Positions 1 to 8,075 of a stretch of 64,000 nt of DNA are shown piece after piece. The position numbers and the translations under genes were made by a program. Under the pieces are notes generated by a model. That model saw only the letters and a program-made list of their open reading frames with translations, made no database searches and had not been told where the DNA came from. Source of the stretch: Solirubrobacter taibaiensis (lineage in GTDB: Bacteria; Actinomycetota; Thermoleophilia; Solirubrobacterales; Solirubrobacteraceae). The stretch lies in NCBI GenBank assembly GCA_027587225.1, contig JAPDDQ010000042.1, positions 1 through 64,000 on the forward strand. The letters are read 5' to 3'. Within the stretch, counting starts at the first letter, position 1. Every line of letters starts with the position of its first letter.

Positions 1-1
1 A

Positions 2-1240
2 TCCGACTTGAACCGCGCCGCTTCGCCGGCTGTCCCCGGGCCGGCGTCGAGCCGGCCGGGCGCGACGGCGGCGCCGACCGGGTTCGCGGTGCCCGCGCAC
101 GCGGCGGCGCCGAGTCGCGCCGCTTCGTCGGCCGCGGCGCCGGTCGGGTCCGACTCGCTCGTCGGCACCACCACCGAGGCGTCCGAGCCGCGCGTGTCTC
201 CTTGGCCCAAGCGCCGGCGGGTCGCGCTGATCGCGGCCTTGCCGACGGTGCTCGTCGCCGGGATCGCCGCCGCAGCGCTCGCTGCGGCGGGCGTGTTCGA
301 GGGCGAGGCGCCGCGCGCGGCCGCCACGCCGACAGCCACCGCCACCGCGACCGCCACGACAACCGCAACCCCGACCGCAACGGCTACCGCGGCCCCCGCG
401 GCGGCCGCCGTCGAGACGATCGAAGTGGGCAAAGGCCCGGACGGCGTCGCAGTCTCCGACGGGCAGGTGTTCGTGGCCAACCATGGCGACGGGACGCTCA
501 CCACGATCGATCCGGAGACCAACGCACCCGACGACGCGATCGAGGCCGGCACCCGGCCGGACCACGTGGTCGCGGGCAAGGGCGTCGTGTGGGTCGGCGC
601 GGCCGGGGACGACACGGTGGCGCGGTTCGAGAACGGCCAGCGCACCGCGAGCGTCAAGGTCGGGGACCGGCCGGAGGCGATCGCGCTCGGCAAGCAGCTC
701 CTGTGGGTCGCCAACCGCAACGACGGCACCGTCAACCGCGTTGACCGGGCCACGCCGAGCCTCGTCGGCTCCCCGATCGGGGTTGGCAACGAGCCCGCGG
801 GCATCTTCGTCGGCCGCCGGTTCGTCTGGGTGACGAACTCCGAGGACGACACGGTGAACCGGATCGACCCGGCCACCGCTCAGCTCGTCGGCGACGCGAT
901 CCCAACGGGCCAGGCGCCGCGCGGCGTGATCGAGACCCGAAACGCGACCTGGATCGCCAACTCCGAGGACGGCACCGTGACCCGATTGGACCGCAAGACC
1001 GGCAAAGTGCTCGACACGATCACCGTCGGCAAGGATCCTCGCCAGCTGGCGTTCGGATTCGACTCGGTGTGGGTGACCAACAGTGGCGACAACACGATCA
1101 GCCGCTTGGACGAGCAGACCGGAAAAGTGATCGGCGCACCGATAACGGTGGGGCAGCAGCCGCTCGGGATCACGGCCGGCGCCAGCGCGATCTGGGTGGC
1201 GAACAACGATTCCGACACCGTCACCCGCGTCCGTCCGTAG
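2..1240 (+). CDS. C-terminal part of a membrane-anchored beta-propeller protein (5' end outside window)
   Basis: The reading frame is open to the left edge, so the true start lies upstream. Visible order: about 70 residues of Ala/Pro/Ser-rich disordered sequence, one hydrophobic membrane segment (RRVALIAALPTVLVAGIAAA, about residues 70-93), a Thr/Ala linker, then a propeller of about 42-residue repeats. The repeats carry recurring VWVTN/VWVAN and DGTV.R.D motifs (YVTN/YncE type, roughly residues 137-410). The propeller should lie outside the cell. Disordered linker, single membrane helix and extracellular propeller is the usual tail of actinobacterial PknD-like Ser/Thr kinases, so a kinase upstream is my guess; no kinase motif is in the window. 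The stop overlaps a possible -10 (TAGAGT, 1238-1243) of the next gene. Confidence 0.75.
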   Translation, partial: SDLNRAASPAVPGPASSRPGATAAPTGFAVPAHAAAPSRAASSAAAPVGSDSLVGTTTEASEPRVSPWPKRRRVALIAALPTVLVAGIAAAALAAAGVFEGEAPRAAATPTATATATATTTATPTATATAAPAAAAVETIEVGKGPDGVAVSDGQVFVANHGDGTLTTIDPETNAPDDAIEAGTRPDHVVAGKGVVWVGAAGDDTVARFENGQRTASVKVGDRPEAIALGKQLLWVANRNDGTVNRVDRATPSLVGSPIGVGNEPAGIFVGRRFVWVTNSEDDTVNRIDPATAQLVGDAIPTGQAPRGVIETRNATWIANSEDGTVTRLDRKTGKVLDTITVGKDPRQLAFGFDSVWVTNSGDNTISRLDEQTGKVIGAPITVGQQPLGITAGASAIWVANNDSDTVTRVRP

Positions 1241-1252
1241 AGTTGGCCGAGC

Positions 1253-1708
1253 ATGGACACGACAGGCTTCTTCGACTATCCGACGGAGCCCGAGGCTCGC
1301 ACGGAGCACGGCCTTCCGGGGTTCCTGAGCGATCGGGGAGACGAGGACTGGGCGATGCTCCTCGACCACACGGAGACGCGTCTGTTCGTCCCGGGCGAGG
1401 TCGTCCTCAGACAGGGCGAGCGCGACCGCGCGCTGTATCTGCTGGTGATGGGCTGGGTGAAGGCGCCGAGCGGCGTCGTGCACCCGATCACCACGCTCGG
1501 GGAGGGCGCGTTCCTCGACGGCGCGCCGCGCGCGGTGTCCATAGAGGCGATGAGCGAGGGTGAGATGCTGCGACTGAGCTTCGACGGCTTCGAAGCGCTT
1601 GCCGCGCGCAACCCGGCGCTCGGCCGGGACATCCTCCTCGACGTCGGCCGCATCCTGTCGGCGCGCCTGCACGCGCTGGGCGATCAGACGGCGGGGTGGA
1701 CGGGATGA
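1253..1708 (+). CDS. Cyclic-nucleotide-binding domain protein (Crp-like sensor domain only)
   Basis: A 151-residue protein made almost entirely of one cNMP-binding beta-barrel (LFVPGEVVLRQGERDRALYL ... LGEGAFLDG). It ends after the C helix and has no helix-turn-helix, so it is not a complete Crp/Fnr regulator. The phosphate-binding cassette is imperfect: GEGAFLDGAPRAVS, lacking the usual E-x5-R pattern, so ligand binding is uncertain. The stop is fused to the next ATG (ATGA at 1705-1708), implying translational coupling. It probably acts as a sensory or structural partner of the downstream redox protein (inference). No good Shine-Dalgarno precedes ATG 1253; a -10-like TAGAGT sits 9 nt upstream. 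Confidence 0.8.
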   Translation: MDTTGFFDYPTEPEARTEHGLPGFLSDRGDEDWAMLLDHTETRLFVPGEVVLRQGERDRALYLLVMGWVKAPSGVVHPITTLGEGAFLDGAPRAVSIEAMSEGEMLRLSFDGFEALAARNPALGRDILLDVGRILSARLHALGDQTAGWTG

Positions 1709-4257
1709 CCAAGCCGCTCGCGTTCCCCAACTACACCCAGATCCCCAGCCGCATCCCGGTCAAGGTCTGGCACGCGATGCGCGCCGGCAGCATCGTCGGC
1801 GCGCTGGTCATCGCCGCCCTCCTCCTCATCGTCCCGGACACGGGCCTGTTCGTGATGTGGAAGGTCGTGATCCCGCTCCTGCCACTGCTGTTCCTGACCG
1901 TCCCGGGTCTGTGGCGCAACCTGTGCCCGCTCGCGGCCTCCAACCAGACGCCGCGCGCCCTCAAGCTCACCAAGGCACTCACCGCCCCGGACTGGCTCAA
2001 GGAATACGGCTACGTCATCGCGTTCGGCCTGTTCATCACCTTCATCGTCCTGCGCAAGCTGGGCCTCGACGACAGCGGCGCCTACTCCGCGCTGCTGCTG
2101 CTCGGCGCGATGGCCGCGGCCTTCACCGGCGGCATCTTCCTCAAGGGCAAGAGCGGCTGGTGCAGCACCATCTGCCCGCTGCTCCCGGTGCAGCGCATCT
2201 ACGGCCAGACACCGCTGATGCTCGTCGCCAACGCCCACTGCCAACCGTGCGTCGGCTGCGTCAAGAACTGCTACGACTTCAACCCGCGCGCCGCCTACCT
2301 GGCCGACCTGCACGACCAGGACTCCTACTGGAGCGGCTACCGCAAGTACTTCGTGGGCGCGTTCCCGGGCCTCGTGCTCGGCTTCTTCGCCGTCCCCGTC
2401 GAGCAGATGGCGCTCACCACGGCCGTCTCTCTCGCCGTCTTCGCCACGCTCACCACCTTCTACAAGGCGAGCGTCCACACGATCACGAGCCTCTTCGGCG
2501 CCGTCGCGTTCAGCATCTTCTACTGGTACGCGGCAGAGATCGTCGAGTTCGAGCCGCTCATCTGGGCGCTCCGCGCCGCCGCCGTCGCGCTCGCCGCGAC
2601 GTGGTTCTTCAGAACCCTCCGCAAGGAGAAGCCGTTCCTGGAGAAGGCCGCGCCCGCTGCGGCGGCACCCGCGCCCAGCGCGGTCCCGGTCGGCCTCACC
2701 CGCGCCTCCGGCCTGCGAGCCGTCGGTCCCCAGGTCACGTTCCTTCCCGACAACAAGCGCGTCGCGCCCAAGCCGGGCCAGTCGCTGCTCGAGATCGCCG
2801 AGGCCAACAACCTGCCGATCGAGGCCGGCTGCCGCATGGGCATCTGCGGCGCCGACCCGGTCGCGATCAAGGACGGCATGAGCTGTACGTCCGAGATCGG
2901 CGACGACGAGAAGGCCACCCTCGAGCGCCTCGGCTACGCCGACAACACGCGGATGGCGTGCTGTGTGAAGGTCACCGGCCCGGTCACCGTCGCGCTCACG
3001 CCGGACAAGGCGAGCGCGCCCCGCATCTCCCAGGTCCGCGACTTCAGCTATGACAAGGCCGTCAAGCGGGTCGTCGTGCTCGGCAACGGCATCGCGGGCG
3101 TCACCGCTGCCGACCACCTGCGTCGACGGCACCCGGCGACCAACATCGACCTCATCGCGGAGGAGCCGCACCACCTCTACAACCGCATGGGCATCAGTCG
3201 CCTCGTCTACGGCCGCTCCGCCATGCAGGGCCTGTATCTGAACCCCGACAAGTGGTACGACGAGCGCGCGATCACGACGTGGCTGAACACGCGCGCCCTC
3301 TGGATCGACCGCGACAAGCGGGAGGTCGCGCTCGGCACGGGGGAGAAGCTGCCGTACGACCGCTTGATCCTGGCCACCGGCTCCCGCAGCCTCGTGCCCA
3401 AGATCGAGGGCTTCGGCGTCCCTGGGACCGGCGTGCTGAGAACCGCCGCCGACGCCATGGCGCTCCGCGCCTACGCCCAGCGCGTCAGCTCCACCCGCGG
3501 CGTGATCGCGGGCGGTGGCCTGCTCGGGCTCGAGGCCGCGTACGCGCTGCACAAGCTCGGCCTCAAAACGACCGTGCTCGAACGCGGATCCGGCCTGCTC
3601 CGGCGCCAGCTCGACGACCGCGGCGGTGAGCTGCTCAGGTCCTACCTCGAGGGCCTCGGCCTCGAGATCGTGCTCAACGCGGAGATCGAGTCGGCTGACG
3701 GCAACGGCCGCCTACGCGCGGTCGACCTCAAGGACGGCCGCCGCCTGCCCGCGCACATCCTGCTGGTGGCGGCGGGCATCCAGCCCAACGCCGAGCTCGC
3801 GCGCGACGCGCAGCTCGCGGTCAACCGCGGCGTGCTCGTCGACGACCGCATGCGCACCGGTGACCCGGACATCCTCGCGGCCGGGGACATCGCCGAATTC
3901 CAAGGCCAGACGCCGGGCCTGTGGCCGACCGCGGTCGCCCAGGCGGAGATCGCCGCGGAGAACGCGGCCGGCGGCGACAAGCCGTACGTCCCGGCGCCTC
4001 CGGTGACGATGCTCAAGGTCGTCGGCGTGGAGCTCGCCAGCATCGGGCGCATCCACGAGGAGCCCGGTGACGAGGTCCTCGTCCACGAAGCCCACGGCGG
4101 CTACCGCAAGCTCGTGATCGCCGAGGATCGCCTCGTCGGCGCGATCCTGCTCGGCCCGGGCAACGACGTCGCCGCGATCCGTGAGGCCATCACCAAGGGG
4201 CGCGAGGTCGACATCGCCGCGCTGCGCCGGAATACCCCGGAGCTCGCCGGCGTCTAA
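1705..4257 (+). CDS. Membrane Fe-S / [2Fe-2S] ferredoxin / FAD-NAD(P)H oxidoreductase fusion
   Basis: Start ATG 1705 is chosen because it overlaps the preceding stop; GTG 1696 is the alternative. The 850-residue protein joins three electron-carrying parts. Residues 1-305 have several membrane helices with Cys74, Cys153 and Cys157, and a 4Fe-4S motif C179-x2-C182-x2-C185-x3-C189, reminiscent of NapH/NosR-type polyferredoxins. Residues 340-435 are a plant-type ferredoxin domain with C376-x4-C381, C394 and C419. Residues 455-850 are a pyridine-nucleotide-disulphide/NirB-like FAD reductase (VVVLGNGIAGVTAADHL, later a second dinucleotide fold IAGGGLLGLEAAYALHKLG, then ILAAGDIAE). The order suggests electrons from NAD(P)H pass through FAD and [2Fe-2S] to a membrane acceptor. 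Substrate and direction are unknown. It is translationally coupled to the cNMP-binding protein. Confidence 0.85.
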   Translation: MTKPLAFPNYTQIPSRIPVKVWHAMRAGSIVGALVIAALLLIVPDTGLFVMWKVVIPLLPLLFLTVPGLWRNLCPLAASNQTPRALKLTKALTAPDWLKEYGYVIAFGLFITFIVLRKLGLDDSGAYSALLLLGAMAAAFTGGIFLKGKSGWCSTICPLLPVQRIYGQTPLMLVANAHCQPCVGCVKNCYDFNPRAAYLADLHDQDSYWSGYRKYFVGAFPGLVLGFFAVPVEQMALTTAVSLAVFATLTTFYKASVHTITSLFGAVAFSIFYWYAAEIVEFEPLIWALRAAAVALAATWFFRTLRKEKPFLEKAAPAAAAPAPSAVPVGLTRASGLRAVGPQVTFLPDNKRVAPKPGQSLLEIAEANNLPIEAGCRMGICGADPVAIKDGMSCTSEIGDDEKATLERLGYADNTRMACCVKVTGPVTVALTPDKASAPRISQVRDFSYDKAVKRVVVLGNGIAGVTAADHLRRRHPATNIDLIAEEPHHLYNRMGISRLVYGRSAMQGLYLNPDKWYDERAITTWLNTRALWIDRDKREVALGTGEKLPYDRLILATGSRSLVPKIEGFGVPGTGVLRTAADAMALRAYAQRVSSTRGVIAGGGLLGLEAAYALHKLGLKTTVLERGSGLLRRQLDDRGGELLRSYLEGLGLEIVLNAEIESADGNGRLRAVDLKDGRRLPAHILLVAAGIQPNAELARDAQLAVNRGVLVDDRMRTGDPDILAAGDIAEFQGQTPGLWPTAVAQAEIAAENAAGGDKPYVPAPPVTMLKVVGVELASIGRIHEEPGDEVLVHEAHGGYRKLVIAEDRLVGAILLGPGNDVAAIREAITKGREVDIAALRRNTPELAGV

Positions 4258-4263
4258 GCCGGC

Positions 4264-5823
4264 ATGCAGCCGAAACTCCTCCTCCCGCTCGCCGCCGCGG
4301 CCTTGGTCCTCGCGGCCCCCGCGGCGGCCAATGCGGCGATCACCCCCCAGATCAACGGCAACGTCCTGACCCTCACCGGCGACGCCACCGACGACAACGC
4401 CACGATCGGCGTCAACAACGCCGGCCTGCTCACCCATAACTTCGGCGGCGACAACACCGACTTCGATCCTGTCACCGCCGGGGCCCAGACGCTTCCGAGC
4501 AACGACACGATCGCGGTCACGCTCAACCTCGGCGCCGGCAACGACACGACGAACCTGTCCGCCGCGAACCTGGCCAACTCCACCATCAACGGTGAAGCGG
4601 GCGACGACATCATCGTCGGCGGCGACAACGTCGACGCCATCAGCGGCGGCGACGGCACCGACCGCATCACGGGCTTCCGCGGCGACGACGTCGTCAACGG
4701 CGACGCCGGCAACGACGTGATGATCTGGAACAACGGCGACGGCACCGACGACAACCTCGGCGGCGACGGCGTCGACGAGACGCTCATCACCGCGGGCACG
4801 GCGAACGACCTGATGACGGTCAAGCCGCAGGGCGCCGTCACGCGCTTCGACCGCAGCAACGCCCCGTTCGGCATCAACATGACCCTGGTCGAGCGCCTGG
4901 CCATCACGTCCTTCTCCGGTAACGACAGCCTCGTCACCGACCCGGGTGTGGCCATGAACATGGTCATCGACGCCGGCTCCGGCGACGACGCGATCACCAC
5001 CGGCGACGGCGCCGATGTCGTCAACGGCAACGACGGCAATGACACGCTCAACGGCACGGGTGGCGGCGACCGCCTGGTCGGCGACCGCGGGGCGGACACG
5101 ATGAACGGCGGCGAAGCCGACGACACGCTCGTCTGGAACAACGGCGACGGCTCCGACGTGATGAACGGCGACGGCGGCGTGGACCGGATCGAAAACAACC
5201 TCGGCGCCGGCAACGACGTCTCCACGTTCAAGCCCGAGAACGGCCGCGCCCGCTACGACCGCACCAGCGCGGGCGCCTTCAGCCTGAGCATCGCGACCGC
5301 GGAGTTCTTCGAGCTCAACTCGCTCGGCGGCGACGACACGCTCACGACCACCGCCGGCACCGGCCTCCCGGTCGTCGCCGACGGCGGCGCGGGCAACGAC
5401 ACGTTCAACGTCCGCGAGGGCGAGCGCGGCCACTACTTCGGCGGCTCCGGCACCGACGCGGCCACGATCGATGCCAACGACACGACGACGGACGTCGAGA
5501 CCGTCAGCGCTCCCGCCGTCCAGCCGCCCGCGCAGCCGGGGCACGGCACGATCGGCAAGACCGCCAAGTACAAGAAGGGCAAGGCCGCGATCAAGGTCAG
5601 CTGCCCGGCCGGCACCTCCGGCTGCCAGGGCTACGTCACGCTGCTCTACCAGGGCCGTGAGATCGGCCGCCAGGCGTACAAGCTCAATGGCGGCCAGAGC
5701 AAGACCTACAACGTCAAGGTCTCGCGCAAGCCCGCCTCCAAGCGCAAGCCGCTGACCGTCAAGTACCGCGTCTCCAGCCGCGCCGCCGCGGACAAGGAAG
5801 GCAAGCTCAAGCTGGTGCTTTGA
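4264..5823 (+). CDS. Secreted RTX-type calcium-binding repeat protein
   Basis: 519 residues. Residues 1-25 form a Sec signal peptide ending ALAAPAAANA. The body has many Gly/Asp-rich nonapeptide-like units (GGDGTDR, GDAGNDV, GNDGNDTLNGTGGGDRL), the pattern that folds into a calcium-binding parallel beta-roll in RTX/hemolysin-type proteins. The repeats sit in two similar halves, each followed by a WNNGDG...D box and a beta-rich block. The last 95 residues (GTIGKTAKYKKGKAAIKVSC ...) are a lysine-rich beta domain with one Cys pair, seen at the ends of many secreted proteins of this group. No catalytic motif is visible; a surface or matrix role is likely. It starts 6 nt after the oxidoreductase stop with no clear promoter between, so it may be co-transcribed. 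Confidence 0.8.
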   Translation: MQPKLLLPLAAAALVLAAPAAANAAITPQINGNVLTLTGDATDDNATIGVNNAGLLTHNFGGDNTDFDPVTAGAQTLPSNDTIAVTLNLGAGNDTTNLSAANLANSTINGEAGDDIIVGGDNVDAISGGDGTDRITGFRGDDVVNGDAGNDVMIWNNGDGTDDNLGGDGVDETLITAGTANDLMTVKPQGAVTRFDRSNAPFGINMTLVERLAITSFSGNDSLVTDPGVAMNMVIDAGSGDDAITTGDGADVVNGNDGNDTLNGTGGGDRLVGDRGADTMNGGEADDTLVWNNGDGSDVMNGDGGVDRIENNLGAGNDVSTFKPENGRARYDRTSAGAFSLSIATAEFFELNSLGGDDTLTTTAGTGLPVVADGGAGNDTFNVREGERGHYFGGSGTDAATIDANDTTTDVETVSAPAVQPPAQPGHGTIGKTAKYKKGKAAIKVSCPAGTSGCQGYVTLLYQGREIGRQAYKLNGGQSKTYNVKVSRKPASKRKPLTVKYRVSSRAAADKEGKLKLVL

Positions 5824-5831
5824 TGTAGGGA

Positions 5832-7025
5832 ATGCAGGATCTGGACCGCCGCGGCCTGGCCACCCTCGCAAGTGGCCACGCCGCGGCGGACCTGTGTCAG
5901 GGGTCGATTCCGGCGCTGATCCCGTTCCTCGTGCACCAGCGCGGCTACTCGTTCGGCGCCGCCGGTGTGCTGCTGCTGGTGGTGACGATCGGCTCCTCGA
6001 TCATCCAGCCCGTCTTCGGCGCCCTCTCGGACCGGCTCCAGCTCGCGTGGCTGATGCCGGTCGGCGTCGCGCTCGCGGCCGTGGGGATCGCCGGCGCCGG
6101 GCTGTTCGACAGCTTCGCGCTCACCTGCATCGTGGTCGGCCTCGGCGGTTTGGGCGTCGCCGCGTTCCACCCCGAGGGCGCGCGCTACGCCAACTACGCG
6201 TCCGGTGACCGCCGCGGCACGGGCATGAGCCTGTTCAGCGTCGGCGGCAACGCCGGCTTCGCGCTCGCGCCCGTGCTGATCACGCCCGCGGTGCTCCTGG
6301 TCGGGCTGAGCGGAACGTTGATCGTCGCGATCCTGCCGGCCATCGCGGCGGTCGTCCTGGCCGTCGAGCTGCCGAAGATGAAGCGCCGCAGCGCCGCGGC
6401 CGCGAAGGCGAACGCCGCCGGGAAGTCGGACCGGAGCGAGGACCAGTGGGGCGCGTTCGGCACGCTCGCCGGCGTCGTCTCCATCCGCTCCGGCGTCTAC
6501 TTCGGGCTGCAGTCGTTCGCGCCGCTGTGGCTCATCCACACCTACGGGGCGAGCGAGGCGAGCGGCAACGCCGCGCTGGCCGGGATGCTGTTCGCGGGCG
6601 CGGCGGGCACGCTCGTCGGCGGGCGGCTCGTGGACCGGATCGGCCGCCGCCGCGTGCTCGTGGGGTCGATCATCGCCCAGATCCCGCTCCTGCTCGGCTT
6701 CATGCTCGCGCCGGGTGGCATCCTCGCCGGCATCCTGCTCGCCGGGATCGGCTTCGTGACCGTGATGTCGTTCAGCGTCTCGGTGGTGATGGGGCAGGAA
6801 TACCTGCCGAGCCGGCTCGGGATCGCGTCGGGCGTGACGCTCGGCTTCTCGATCGGCGTCGGCGGCGTGTTCGCGGCGCTGTTCGGCATCGTCGCCGACC
6901 AGGCCGGGCTGGAGACCGTGATGTGGATCGTGGCCGCGTTGCCGCTGGCGGGCCTGGCGCTCGCCCTCACGTTGCCGCTGACGGCGACGGAGGCGCGGAT
7001 CAGGCGCCTAGAACCCGCTGCATGA
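5832..7025 (+). CDS. MFS transporter, fosmidomycin-resistance (Fsr)-like
   Basis: 397 residues with about 12 membrane helices. The N-terminus (GHAAADLCQGSIPALIPFLV) and the motif-A loop PVFGALSDR match Fsr-type drug/proton antiporters; the second half repeats the loop as LVGGRLVDRIGRRRVL. A hydrophilic loop near residues 190-205 separates the two six-helix halves. Likely an inner-membrane efflux carrier; the substrate cannot be told. It starts 8 nt after the RTX gene. Its last 26 nt overlap the 3' end of the convergent HupE-like gene. Confidence 0.85.
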   Translation: MQDLDRRGLATLASGHAAADLCQGSIPALIPFLVHQRGYSFGAAGVLLLVVTIGSSIIQPVFGALSDRLQLAWLMPVGVALAAVGIAGAGLFDSFALTCIVVGLGGLGVAAFHPEGARYANYASGDRRGTGMSLFSVGGNAGFALAPVLITPAVLLVGLSGTLIVAILPAIAAVVLAVELPKMKRRSAAAAKANAAGKSDRSEDQWGAFGTLAGVVSIRSGVYFGLQSFAPLWLIHTYGASEASGNAALAGMLFAGAAGTLVGGRLVDRIGRRRVLVGSIIAQIPLLLGFMLAPGGILAGILLAGIGFVTVMSFSVSVVMGQEYLPSRLGIASGVTLGFSIGVGGVFAALFGIVADQAGLETVMWIVAALPLAGLALALTLPLTATEARIRRLEPAA

Positions 7026-7977
7026 GCCAGAACAGGCCGATCGCCGCGGCGGCCGAGCCGGTCGCGGCGGTGACGAGCTTGGACCACTCGTAGCGACGCG
7101 ACCACAGCAGCACCGGGAACACGACGGCGATGATCATCGCCTGCCCCAGCTCGATGCCGAGGTTGAACCCGATCAGCGCGCTCACGATCGGCGTCCCGCC
7201 GGGGAAGGTCACCGCGCCGGCGAACCCGAGCCCGTGGAGCAGGCCGAAGCCGAACACGATGTAGAGCTTGTAGGGATCGTCGTAGCCGAGCACCTGGGCG
7301 GCGGCGACGTACACGATCGAGGCGGCGATCAGCGGCTCGACGATCGCGCCGGGCACGTCCACCACGCCCAGCAGCGCGAGCGCCAGCGTGATGCTGTGCG
7401 CCACGGTGAACACGGTCGCGAACTTGGCGACGTCGCGCAGCGTGCGCGCGCCGAGCAGCAGGATCACCAGAAACACGACGTGGTCCCAGCCGAGCACGAT
7501 GTGCTCGACGCCCTTCTCGATGAACCTCGGAAACCCGGCACTCTCCGCCGTCAACACCATGTTGTCCGGGTCGAAGGCGTAGGAGCCGGTGTTGCCACCG
7601 AGCTCCCACGACGCCAGGTTCTCGGCCGGCACCGCGTAGCGGACGGAGAACGGGCCGGACGCGTTCGCGCACTCGTACTCGAGCACGAAGCGCGTGTAGT
7701 CCAGGTCCTTGAAGCGCTGCGGCGCCATCCCCTTCAGCGCACCGTCACACGGCTCACCGGCGCTCGACACCCGCACGCGGGGGAGCAGGTAGGCGGTGAG
7801 AGCAGCGCGATCCTTGCCGTCGGCGAGCGTGAACGTGGCCTCGGACTCCAGCCCGAGCACGTAGGTGACCGTGTGCCCGTCCTGCTTGATCTCGGAGAAG
7901 CCCTGGGTCGTGTAGTGGGCCTGCGCGGCGGCCGGGAACACGAGGGCGAACAGGCAGAGGAGGAGGGCGCGCGTCAT
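7000..7977 (-). CDS. HupE/UreJ-type membrane protein (paralogue 1)
   Basis: 325 residues: a signal peptide (about 1-20, ending AAAQA), an exported beta-rich domain of about 130 residues, then about six membrane helices starting at FIEKGVEHIVLGWDHVVFLV. The H-x3-G-x2-H pattern EHIVLGWDH and the later HSITLALALLG and FGLLHGLGFAGAV are hallmarks of the HupE_UreJ_2 family. HupE/UreJ relatives are linked to nickel uptake for hydrogenase and urease, but members with this exported domain have no proven role. A paralogue lies at 12809-13732 in the same orientation, and a peptide/nickel-type ABC importer lies between them on the other strand. ATG 7977 follows a 99-nt gap shared with the divergent binding-protein gene. 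Confidence 0.8.
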   Translation of the reverse strand: MTRALLLCLFALVFPAAAQAHYTTQGFSEIKQDGHTVTYVLGLESEATFTLADGKDRAALTAYLLPRVRVSSAGEPCDGALKGMAPQRFKDLDYTRFVLEYECANASGPFSVRYAVPAENLASWELGGNTGSYAFDPDNMVLTAESAGFPRFIEKGVEHIVLGWDHVVFLVILLLGARTLRDVAKFATVFTVAHSITLALALLGVVDVPGAIVEPLIAASIVYVAAAQVLGYDDPYKLYIVFGFGLLHGLGFAGAVTFPGGTPIVSALIGFNLGIELGQAMIIAVVFPVLLWSRRYEWSKLVTAATGSAAAAIGLFWLMQRVLGA

Positions 7978-8004
7978 GGCGAGCCACAGTTGACCACCTG
8001 ATCG

Positions 8005-8014
8005 GGGATATCCC
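8005..8014. promoter_or_regulatory. 10-bp palindrome in the divergent control region
   Basis: GGGATATCCC, a perfect palindrome, lies midway between the divergent starts at 7977 and 8076. It may be an operator, but no regulator is encoded next to it. Short perfect palindromes can occur by chance. Confidence 0.25.
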
Positions 8015-8075
8015 GACGCGCGTTCACACGATGCTCACGAAATGCGGGCGCCGCGCGGCTGAGGTGGGGCTCGTC

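Noticed and set aside
1684-3552. A 622-codon open frame on the minus strand opposite the redox fusion gene
   Set aside because: It is an antisense shadow of high-GC codon use. The translation is Arg/Glu/Asp/Val-rich low-complexity sequence with no domain.
8022-8043. PHO-box-like direct repeat (TTCACA-N5-CTCACG) before the SBP gene
   Set aside because: The second unit matches poorly and there is no adjoining -10. Not strong enough to call.
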